From Massilia sp. YIM B02763 (lineage in GTDB: Bacteria; Pseudomonadota; Gammaproteobacteria; Burkholderiales; Burkholderiaceae_D): a stretch of DNA of 64,000 bases. This document shows positions 17,478 to 24,829 of this stretch, piece by piece. Made by a program: the position numbers and the translations under genes. Each line of letters opens with the position of its first letter. The first letter of the stretch is position 1. The stretch is taken from contig NZ_JASNRD010000001.1 in NCBI RefSeq assembly GCF_030412015.1, positions 496,001-560,000 of the forward strand. The letters run 5' to 3'. Under the pieces are notes generated by a model. That model worked only from the letters and a program-made list of their open reading frames with translations. It made no database searches and had not been told where the DNA came from.

Positions 17478-20400
17478 GCCGCACCTCCGTCCGCGCCGCC
17501 GTCGAAGCGGGTGACGCTCACCCCTTCCTGCAGCCAGTCGTGCAGGGGGCCATACAGCGCGCGGGCGACGGCCGGCCAGTCGCCGGCGGCGCGCAGCAGG
17601 TCGAATTCCGGCCACAGGCGCGCCAGGCACGGATCGGCCACCTCGCCGTCGATCTCGAAGCCGCCGTCATAGGCTTCGCGCGCATCGCCGCCCGACAGTT
17701 CGGCGAGCGCCGTCTTGCAGGCCACGGCCAGCGGACGGTCCAGGTTGGCGCGCCACAGCCGCGCCAGTTCCTCCAGGCGGGCCAGCGCCATGTCCTGGGC
17801 GATGGGCGCCATCTCGACCATGCCGTCGCGCGCCACCAGGTGGCCCGTGACGCCCGCGCCCATGGCGGACGCGGCCAGCTGGCGCAGCCACGGCGCGATC
17901 AATTTGTCGCCGCGGGGCGCGCCCTTGCGGTCCAGCACCTTCGACGAGATCTGCACCAGCCACACGGTCGATGTGCCGTCCGTGCGCAGGCGGTCGATCC
18001 AGTCGTCCAGGCGGATGTCGCCCAGCTGCAGGTCCACTGCGAGCTTCGGCGCCGCCTGCGGAAAGCGGGCGCCCAGCGCTAGCCAGGCGCGGCGCACGGG
18101 CACGAGCTCCTCGACCAGTTGCTGCTGCCACTGGCGGCCGACCAGGCCGATGGGCAGCACGCCTTCGCGCGCCACCCGTTCGGCGCGCGCTTCCAGCACC
18201 TGGCGCACCTCGTGCTCCGGCTCGGGCATGCCGCTGTCGTCGAGCAGCGTGTCTTCCAGGAAGTAGCGGTCGAGCGCGTTCAGCGCGAACGGTTCCTCGT
18301 CCTCGCCCACCACTTCCAGGTCGTTGAAGTTCACGGCCAGGCGGCGCCGGAAGAAGTAGCGCGCCGGCTGCTTCAGGAAGGACGCCAGCTCGCCCAGCTT
18401 GAGGCTGTATTGGGGATCGAGTTCGTAGGGCGGCAGCACGTCGGCCCGCGGCGCCATGTCCGCATCCGCATCCACATCCACATCGGCCCCGGCCTCGCTC
18501 ATGTGGTGCGCCGAGCGCCATTCGCCCGCGTAGGTCAGCAGGCCGCCGCGCTCGAAATAGCGGCGCGAGAACGGCTGCAGGGCGTGCACGGTCGTCAGCG
18601 CGTCCGGATCGAGGTCCCAGCCGGCATTCAGGTAGTCGCGCAGCTGCGCCACCAGCACGGACGCCGGCTGCTCCGTGTTGTCGCGCACGTTCCTGCCGAC
18701 CCAGCTCACGTACAGCTTGTCGCGCGCGGCCAGCAGCGCTTCCAGCATCAGGTAGCGGTCGTCGTCGCGGCGCGAGCGGTCGCCCGGGCGCTGCAGGCCC
18801 GGCAGCGCGAGCAGGTCGAAGTCCGCCTGCTGGGCGCGGCGCGGGAAGTCGCCGTCGTTCATGCCGAGCAGGCACACGACGCGGAACGGCACGGCGCGCA
18901 TCGGCATCAGCGTGCAGAAGGTGACGCCGCCGGACACGAACTGGTGCGTCAGCGCGGGCTGGTCCAGTTCGTTCATCCACGCCTCGCGCATCACGGCCAG
19001 CGGCACGGGCTCGTCGAACAGCGCGTTCTCGCAGATCTCCAGCCAGCACTGCAGCGCTTCCTCGAGCTGGTTCAGCGTGATGCGGTCGGCCTCGTCGGCC
19101 GCGCGGAAGAAGCGCGCCATCAGCGCCCGCGCCCGTTCGCCCCATTCCAGCGGACGCAGGTTCGCGTCCAGCAGCTCGCGCCAGGCCAGCAGCGACTCGA
19201 CCAGCTCGGCCAGCGAACCGGCCAGCGCCGCATCCAGGCCGCCCACTTCCGCATACGGCTCGATGTCGCGGAAGCTCGGGCCGGCGCCCGTGGCATAGCC
19301 CAGCAGCATGCGGCGGATGCCGAACAGCCAGGAATTCTGCTCGCCCGCCGACCCCAGTCCCAGGCCGGCGCGGTGGCGCTGGTCCAGGCCCCAGCGCACG
19401 CTGGCGCCCTCGATCCAGTGGCCCAGGATGGGCAGGTCGTCCTCGGACAGGCCGAAGCGTGCCGCCAGCGCCGGCACGTCGAGCAGGTCGCGCACCTCGC
19501 TCTGGCGGCAGCGCTGCTGCGGCAGGCGCAGCAGCCACTCCAGGGCCACCAGCAGCGGATTGACGCTGCGGTCCTTGGTGTCGCCGATCTCGAACGGGAT
19601 ATACCGCGGGTCGCTGCGCTTGTGCTGGTCGAACACGGCGTGGATCGCGGCCGAGAAGGTGGCGATGTCGGGCACCATCACGACCACGTCGCGGGGTCGC
19701 AGCGGTTCCGGTCCGAATTGCCCCGTCTCGTCGGCGAACCAGGACAGCAGCTGGTCGTGCAATACCTCCACCTCGCGCTGGGCGCTGTGGGCGATGTGGA
19801 ATTCGATCGTACGGTCCGCCGGGTCGGGCGGCACGTGCGGATGCTCGGCCAGCGGCAGCAGGTCGCGGATCGCCGCCTGGGCCTGGGCCAGCAGCGTCTC
19901 GCCCTCCTCGTCGCCGAACAGGTCGACGCGCAGGTTGCCGAAGCGCGCGCCGTGGTCGCTGTCGAATTCGTCCAGCATGCGCACGAAGTCGCGCCCCTGG
20001 CGGCCCCAGCTCGCCAGCAGCGGATGGCTGTGCGCATGCAGTTCCTCGATCGGCACGGAGGACAGGTCGCGGCCGTCGCGCGGCGCCTGGCGTTTATAGG
20101 CCGCCTTGAGCAGGTCGCGCCCTTCGATGATGTCGCCCCAGTAGAAGCGGCAAGGGTTCGGCACGGCCAGCAGCACCTGCGTGTGGCGCGACAGGCCCGC
20201 CATCGCCTGGATGGTCTGGTAGGGCAGCGTCGACATGCCGAACAGGACCACGCGGCGCGGCAGGCGCAGCACGGGCGGACGGTCGTCCTCCACGGCGGCC
20301 ATGAATTGCTGGTGGATCGTGGCGCGGCCGGACCAGCGCCGCTCCGGCGGCAGGCTCTCGTGGATCTCGCGCCAGAGTTGCGCCTGCCAGCACTGGTCCG

Positions 20401-20923
20401 GGGTCAGCTGGACCGGTTCGCCGCCCGGGCGCTGCAGCTGGTCGCGCCCCTCGGCCCAGTCGGTCAGCCAGTCGGCGCGGTAGACCTGGTACTGGTCGTA
20501 CAGGTCGGCCAGGCGTTCGGCCAGCTGCAGGCGGCGCTCCGGGTCGCCGTCCGACAGGAAATGGCGCAGCGGTTCGAATTTTTCCTTCTGCAGCAGCTCG
20601 GGCAGCAGGCGCATCAGGCGCCAGGTCAGCGCATCCTTGTCGAACGGCGAGCGGCGCGGCACCCGCTCCGGCCCCAGCATGCCGCGGTAGGCCTGCCACA
20701 GGAACCGTGCCGGCAGCGCGACTCGGGTGGCCGCGCACACGCCCAGCTCCTCGGCCAGCGCGATCTTGAGCCATTCCGCCACGCCGTTCGACTGCACCAG
20801 GATCAGCTCTTCCTCCAGCGGGCCGAGCGGATGGTTGCGCAGCCAGTCGAAGACGGCGGCGCGCAGCAATTCCATCTGGTTGCCGTGCAGGATGAGGAGA
20901 CCGGGGGTGATCGGGGATGGCAT
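17474..20923 (-). CDS. recC: RecBCD enzyme subunit RecC (exodeoxyribonuclease V gamma)
   Basis: A 1149-residue RecC, the non-enzymatic subunit that splits the DNA strands and scans for Chi. It begins in the family manner (GLLILHGNQMELLRAAVFDWL) and contains EEELILVQSNGVAEWLK, RVVLFGMSTLPYQTIQAM, PRDVVVMVPDIATFSAAIHAVF, IPFEIGDTKDRSVNPLL, FCTLMPMRAVPFRVVCLLGM and a late YVSWVGRNVRDNTEQPASVL. Start chosen at 20923; upstream in-frame ATGs would add unrelated sequence. There is no strong ribosome-binding site. First gene of the operon, divergent from the prolyl oligopeptidase gene with ~190 bp for promoters. The Chi sequence used by this species is not evident. Confidence 0.95.
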   Translation of the reverse strand: MPSPITPGLLILHGNQMELLRAAVFDWLRNHPLGPLEEELILVQSNGVAEWLKIALAEELGVCAATRVALPARFLWQAYRGMLGPERVPRRSPFDKDALTWRLMRLLPELLQKEKFEPLRHFLSDGDPERRLQLAERLADLYDQYQVYRADWLTDWAEGRDQLQRPGGEPVQLTPDQCWQAQLWREIHESLPPERRWSGRATIHQQFMAAVEDDRPPVLRLPRRVVLFGMSTLPYQTIQAMAGLSRHTQVLLAVPNPCRFYWGDIIEGRDLLKAAYKRQAPRDGRDLSSVPIEELHAHSHPLLASWGRQGRDFVRMLDEFDSDHGARFGNLRVDLFGDEEGETLLAQAQAAIRDLLPLAEHPHVPPDPADRTIEFHIAHSAQREVEVLHDQLLSWFADETGQFGPEPLRPRDVVVMVPDIATFSAAIHAVFDQHKRSDPRYIPFEIGDTKDRSVNPLLVALEWLLRLPQQRCRQSEVRDLLDVPALAARFGLSEDDLPILGHWIEGASVRWGLDQRHRAGLGLGSAGEQNSWLFGIRRMLLGYATGAGPSFRDIEPYAEVGGLDAALAGSLAELVESLLAWRELLDANLRPLEWGERARALMARFFRAADEADRITLNQLEEALQCWLEICENALFDEPVPLAVMREAWMNELDQPALTHQFVSGGVTFCTLMPMRAVPFRVVCLLGMNDGDFPRRAQQADFDLLALPGLQRPGDRSRRDDDRYLMLEALLAARDKLYVSWVGRNVRDNTEQPASVLVAQLRDYLNAGWDLDPDALTTVHALQPFSRRYFERGGLLTYAGEWRSAHHMSEAGADVDVDADADMAPRADVLPPYELDPQYSLKLGELASFLKQPARYFFRRRLAVNFNDLEVVGEDEEPFALNALDRYFLEDTLLDDSGMPEPEHEVRQVLEARAERVAREGVLPIGLVGRQWQQQLVEELVPVRRAWLALGARFPQAAPKLAVDLQLGDIRLDDWIDRLRTDGTSTVWLVQISSKVLDRKGAPRGDKLIAPWLRQLAASAMGAGVTGHLVARDGMVEMAPIAQDMALARLEELARLWRANLDRPLAVACKTALAELSGGDAREAYDGGFEIDGEVADPCLARLWPEFDLLRAAGDWPAVARALYGPLHDWLQEGVSVTRFDGGADGGAA

Positions 20924-21111
20924 GGGGTCTGCTGAAGGATTCGGCTGAAGAGTTGTACTTCCAAGGGATGCCGGCAGCATACACCGCATGGCCCGCCATT
21001 GGTAGAGCTGAAAGCCATTCCGCCAACACGTCGGCCGGGGCATGAGGCGTGGTCATTTCTTCACATTTGCTACCATGGCAGCATCGCCAAGCACGGCAAT
21101 GAGGAAACGAC

Positions 21112-23169
21112 ATGCACGATCAGGAACACAAGGACCACGCCGCCCTGGCGGATCCGGGCCAGGACCCGCACGGCTGGCTGGAAGACATCGCCGGGGAACA
21201 AGCGCTCGACTGGGTCCGCGAACGCAACGGCGCCAGCGAAGCGGAGCTGACGGCGCGCGCCGGTTACGCCCCGCTGCGCGCGCGCCTGAAGACCATCCTG
21301 GACGCGAAGGAGCGCATTCCCTGGGTCGGCTACCACGCCGGCTTCTACTACAACTTCTGGCGCGACGCCGAGCACGAGCGCGGCCTGTGGCGCCGCACGA
21401 CGCTGGACGAATACCGCAAGCCGGAACCGGCCTGGGAGACGGTGCTCGACCTGGACGCGCTGGCGCGCGCGGAGAACGAGAACTGGGTCTGGGCCGGCAG
21501 CGTCAAGCTCAAGCCCCGCGGCGACCGCTGCCTCGTGTCGCTGTCGCGCGGCGGCGGCGATGCCCACGTGGTGCGGGAATTCGACCTGGCCGGCAAGTCC
21601 TTCGTCGCGGACGGCTTCGTCCTGCCGGAAGCGAAGTCCAGCGTCGGCTGGATCGATGCCGACACGCTGTTCGTCGCCACCGACTTCGGTCCGGAATCGA
21701 TGACCAGCTCGGGCTATCCGCGCATCGTCAAGGAATGGAAGCGCGGCACGCCGCTGGAGGAAGCCGCCACCGTGTACGAAGCGCTGCCGGACGACCTGTC
21801 CGCGTCGGCCTGGAAGGATTTCGCGCCCGGCTTCGAGCGCCAGTTCGTCAACCGCCAGATCGACTTCTACAGCAGCGAACTGTTCCTGCGCGAAGAAGGC
21901 CGGCTCGTGCCCATCCCGAAGCCGCTGGACGCCAACGCCTTCACCGTGCGCGGCGAGATCGTCATCGAGCTGCGTTCGGACTGGGACGCGGGCGACCGCA
22001 CCTGGCCGCAGGGCGCCCTGCTGGCGATGGATTTCGCGCGCTACATGGCGGGCGAGACGGCGTTCGAGGCGCTGTTCCTGCCCACGCCCACGACCTCGCT
22101 GGACGGCGTCGCCGCGACCAGGAACGCCGTGCTGCTGACCATCCTGGACAACGTCAAGAACCGCGTCGTCGAGCTGCGCAACGAGAATGGCCGCTGGATC
22201 CGCCGCGACGTCGACGCGCCGAAGATGGGCGCGCTGGAAGTCGACAGCGTCGACGAGATCGAATCGGACGACTACTTCCTCACCGTCACCGACTTCCTGA
22301 CCCCGACCAGCACCTACCTGGCCCACGTCGGCAACGACCGGCGCGAACTGCTGAAATCGATGCCGGCGTTCTTCGACGCGTCGCCGTATACGGTGAACCA
22401 GTTCGCCGCCAAGTCGGCGGACGGCACCTACGTCCCGTATTTTGTCGTGATGCGCAAGGACGTCGAGTGGAACGGCGGGAATCCGACGCTGCTGTACGGC
22501 TATGGCGGCTTCGAGGTGTCGCTGAAACCCTTCTACAGCGGCATCACGGGCGAAGCCTGGCTGGCCCAGGGCGGCGCCTACGTGCTGGCGAACATCCGCG
22601 GCGGCGGCGAATTCGGCCCGCGCTGGCACCAGGCCGCGCTGAAGGAGCAGCGCCAGAAGGCCTTCGACGACTTCCTGGCCGTGGCCCAGGACCTGATCCG
22701 GCGCCGCCTGACCAGCCCGCGCCACCTGGGCATCATGGGCGGCAGCAACGGCGGCCTGCTCGTCGGCGCCGCGCTGACCCAGCGCCCGGAACTGTTCAAT
22801 GCCGTCGTGTGCCAGGTACCCCTGCTCGACATGCGCCGCTACCACCAGCTGCTGGCCGGCGCGTCCTGGATGGGCGAGTACGGCGACCCGGACGATCCGG
22901 CCCAGTGGGCGGCGATCGGGAAGTACTCGCCCTACCACAACGTGTCGCCGGGCAAGCAGTATCCGCGCGTGCTGTTCACGACATCGACGCGCGACGACCG
23001 CGTCCACCCCGGCCACGCACGCAAGATGGCGGCGCTGATGGGCGCGCAGGGTCACGACGTGCTCTACTGGGAAAACACGGAAGGCGGCCACGCCGGCGCA
23101 GCAAACAATGAACAAACGGCAACGATGTATGCGTTGACGTACACATTCTTGCTGCAGCAATTGAAGTGA
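21112..23169 (+). CDS. Prolyl oligopeptidase family serine peptidase (S9A)
   Basis: A 685-residue protein with an N-terminal beta-propeller (about 70-400) and a C-terminal alpha/beta-hydrolase domain. The N-terminus has DPHGWLEDIAGEQALDWV as in S9A peptidases. Catalytic residues: Ser in GIMGGSNGGLLVG, Asp in TSTRDDRVHPGHA and His in EGGHAGAANN. YGYGGFEVSL and ANIRGGGEFG (oxyanion and S1 region) are also present. No signal peptide, so cytoplasmic; it should cleave short proline-containing peptides. The gapped propeller and very acidic N-terminus are normal. Start ATG 21112 has GAGGA 7 nt upstream. A hairpin plus T-rich stretch (23195-23237) follows. Confidence 0.95.
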   Translation: MHDQEHKDHAALADPGQDPHGWLEDIAGEQALDWVRERNGASEAELTARAGYAPLRARLKTILDAKERIPWVGYHAGFYYNFWRDAEHERGLWRRTTLDEYRKPEPAWETVLDLDALARAENENWVWAGSVKLKPRGDRCLVSLSRGGGDAHVVREFDLAGKSFVADGFVLPEAKSSVGWIDADTLFVATDFGPESMTSSGYPRIVKEWKRGTPLEEAATVYEALPDDLSASAWKDFAPGFERQFVNRQIDFYSSELFLREEGRLVPIPKPLDANAFTVRGEIVIELRSDWDAGDRTWPQGALLAMDFARYMAGETAFEALFLPTPTTSLDGVAATRNAVLLTILDNVKNRVVELRNENGRWIRRDVDAPKMGALEVDSVDEIESDDYFLTVTDFLTPTSTYLAHVGNDRRELLKSMPAFFDASPYTVNQFAAKSADGTYVPYFVVMRKDVEWNGGNPTLLYGYGGFEVSLKPFYSGITGEAWLAQGGAYVLANIRGGGEFGPRWHQAALKEQRQKAFDDFLAVAQDLIRRRLTSPRHLGIMGGSNGGLLVGAALTQRPELFNAVVCQVPLLDMRRYHQLLAGASWMGEYGDPDDPAQWAAIGKYSPYHNVSPGKQYPRVLFTTSTRDDRVHPGHARKMAALMGAQGHDVLYWENTEGGHAGAANNEQTATMYALTYTFLLQQLK

Positions 23170-23194
23170 TGACAACCTAATACGTTGTAGGCAA

Positions 23195-23237
23195 GCCGGT
23201 TCGGCAAGCAAAGTCGGAACCGGCGATCCTTTCTTTT
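23195..23237 (+). terminator. Probable terminator after the prolyl oligopeptidase gene
   Basis: Arms GCCGGTTC (23195-23202) and GAACCGGC (23217-23224) are perfectly complementary with a 14-nt loop, followed by a CCTTTCTTTT stretch. It lies ~25 bp after the stop codon. Confidence 0.65.
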
Positions 23238-23250
23238 GATAGGGATCAAA

Positions 23251-23316
23251 CCCTAAAACCCCTGTTTTAGGGGACCGCTCCTAGGGAGTTCCGGTCGGAA
23301 CTAGCAGGGTTGCTAG
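23251..23316 (+). promoter_or_regulatory. Run of three perfect dyads upstream of the small HTH gene
   Basis: In 66 bp there are three consecutive perfect dyads. They are CCCTAAAAC-ccct-GTTTTAGGG (23251-23272), AGTTCCG-gt-CGGAACT (23287-23302) and CTAGCA-gggt-TGCTAG (23301-23316). A smaller palindrome CTCCTAGGGAG lies at 23278-23288. The first has the size of a lux-box-like operator (about 20 bp, CT...AG ends). They may be regulator sites, for example for the convergent LuxR protein or the HTH protein itself, or serial hairpins in the mRNA leader. The dyads are seen directly; the function is inferred. Confidence 0.55.
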
Positions 23317-23379
23317 GTCGCTAGATGAATGATGCATGGAATACTTGTTTCCCACACATCTTTCCCTGGAGGATCGGCG

Positions 23380-23649
23380 ATGGCTAATGATTTCGTTACC
23401 GAAGCAAGCCTGCGTGAACCGGCTGCAGGCACTGTGCTCAAACCGGCGTCGCTGGCCTTGTCCGTCGGCGACCTGAAGAAATACCGGATCAGCAAGCGCG
23501 AAAGCCAGGAAAAATTCTGGGGCCGCTTCGGCGTGACCCAGTCGAGCGGGAGCCGCTTCGAGACGGGCCTCGCGATTCCGGCCCCCGTTGCCCTGTTGTT
23601 GAAGCTTTACGTCAACGGCAAGCTCAACGATGGTGATCTTCTGGGGTAA
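23380..23649 (+). CDS. Small helix-turn-helix (XRE-like) DNA-binding protein
   Basis: An 89-residue protein. The C-terminal ~60 residues, SVGDLKKYRISKRESQEKFWGRFGVTQSSGSRFETGLAIPAPVALLLKLYV, look like a Cro/XRE helix-turn-helix: WGRFGVTQSSGSRFETG is the turn and recognition-helix region of phage-repressor-like proteins. The first ~27 residues are of low order. Function is probably transcription regulation. GGAGGA at 23368-23373 fixes the ATG at 23380. Its last 26 bp overlap the end of the convergent LuxR-type gene, so the two transcripts are antisense to each other there. The run of dyads lies 65-130 bp upstream. Confidence 0.85.
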   Translation: MANDFVTEASLREPAAGTVLKPASLALSVGDLKKYRISKRESQEKFWGRFGVTQSSGSRFETGLAIPAPVALLLKLYVNGKLNDGDLLG

Positions 23650-24355
23650 TGAGGCCAAGAGAAATGGCCCGCACGACCGCCTGTTGCCGGGTGTTGACGT
23701 TGAACTTCTGCCGGATATTACCCATGTGGAAGTTCACCGTCGCCTCGGAACAGCCGGTGATCTTTGAAATTTCCCACGACGACTTGCCCACCATGACCCA
23801 GTTGAGCACTTCGAGCTCGCGCGGGGTCAGCTTCGGCGCCGCCTCCTGCGCCACTGGCGGGCAGAACCGCACCGCGGACGCGAACGCGTAATCGCGCACC
23901 AGGGCCAGGTCGGCCAGCATCCCCGTGACTTCCCGTACGTACCCCGCATCCGGCGCCGCATCGCTGGCGAAGGACAACAGGCCGAACTCGCCGTTCGGGC
24001 CATGGATCGGGAACGTCACGCCCGCGCGCAAGCCGTATCCGCAGGCATCGTCGTACAGCGCCCGCTGGGCCGGGCTGCGGAACAGTTCCGGTTGCCAGAT
24101 CAGGGGCAGCGTGCTCTGCAGGCAGTGCCCGACGACCGGATCGACGTAGGCAAGGCGCTCGGCATCGTAGCGCTCGCGCCATTTCGGCGGGTAGTTCGAC
24201 TGGATGAAAGCGTTTTCAAGCCGCGCATGGCGCGAGCCGGACAGCCCGAACAAGACCTTGTCGAAGCCGTGGTCGCGGCCGAGCGCGAACAGCGCCTTGC
24301 CCCAGTTGGCGGCGCTGTCCGTTTGCATCAGCTCGTCAAGCTCGACGCTATTCAT
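23624..24355 (-). CDS. LuxR-type quorum-sensing regulator with autoinducer-binding domain (LuxR solo)
   Basis: A 243-residue regulator. The N-terminal autoinducer-binding domain (about 15-165) has the conserved acyl-homoserine-lactone contacts of TraR/LuxR: W and Y in PPKWRERYDAER, D-P in AYVDPVV, W in PLIWQPELF, and the G in YGLRAGVTFPIHG. The C-terminal GerE domain (about 180-240) reads LTPRELEVLNWVMVGKSSWEIS, then EATVNFHMGNIRQKFNVNTRQQAV. Both domains look functional. No luxI-type synthase gene lies in the window, so here it is a solo. ATG at 24355 is preceded by GAGGAAG; an upstream extension is rejected. Its 3' end overlaps the convergent HTH gene by 26 bp. Confidence 0.93.
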   Translation of the reverse strand: MNSVELDELMQTDSAANWGKALFALGRDHGFDKVLFGLSGSRHARLENAFIQSNYPPKWRERYDAERLAYVDPVVGHCLQSTLPLIWQPELFRSPAQRALYDDACGYGLRAGVTFPIHGPNGEFGLLSFASDAAPDAGYVREVTGMLADLALVRDYAFASAVRFCPPVAQEAAPKLTPRELEVLNWVMVGKSSWEISKITGCSEATVNFHMGNIRQKFNVNTRQQAVVRAISLGLITPEDHHR

Positions 24356-24829
24356 GTCTTCCTCGCGCTGTCGGGGTCGGGGTCGGGGTATGTGTATTAA
24401 CAACTGCCATGCTAAATAAGTCGTAACTAAAAAGCACGAAAAATGTTGTTTTTATTCATAATGGCTAGTTCCAGCCGGCTTGTCTACTTATACGAAAGTA
24501 AGAAGAGATTGGATGTGAAATCGTTTTCTCTCAATCGTGCGCCTCTTCCGTTCCAGATGTTCTAATATCGCGCGAATTGTCTATGGAAAATTGCATAAAT
24601 GCAAGTTTATAAAGAAGATCGGTTAAACTTGGCATTTACACCACGGTATGTCTTGACTGGCCCGCATCAATGCGTATCGTTGCAATTTTTTGACATTTAA
24701 CAATAGCGTCGTCCAAACTTTTCGCTCGAGCATGTACATCCTTCCTGCTTCCGCATGGTTGCCTGTGCCTGCCGCGGCGGTTGGCGCACCGCCCCTTTTA
24801 CCCCTTTCTCCTTCGAGGAAACCTAGTCA
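24356..24829. other. 474-bp AT-rich intergenic region between divergent regulator and kinase genes
   Basis: This stretch is clearly AT-richer than the surrounding DNA and carries the promoters of the luxR-type gene (leftward) and the kinase gene (rightward). A possible promoter for the kinase is TTGACT (24653-24658), a 16-bp spacer and TATCGT (24675-24680); a second TTGACA lies at 24690. I see no small gene, tRNA or strong terminator here. Confidence 0.4.

Noticed and set aside
13503..20935. Long plus-strand open frames opposite recB and recC
   Set aside because: Composition is Arg/Gln/His/Val-rich with no recognisable domain, as expected for antisense frames in GC-rich DNA; the minus strand encodes full RecB and RecC.
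23380..24355. Toxin-antitoxin pair
   Set aside because: The genes converge rather than form an operon, and the larger one is a complete LuxR-type regulator, not a toxin.
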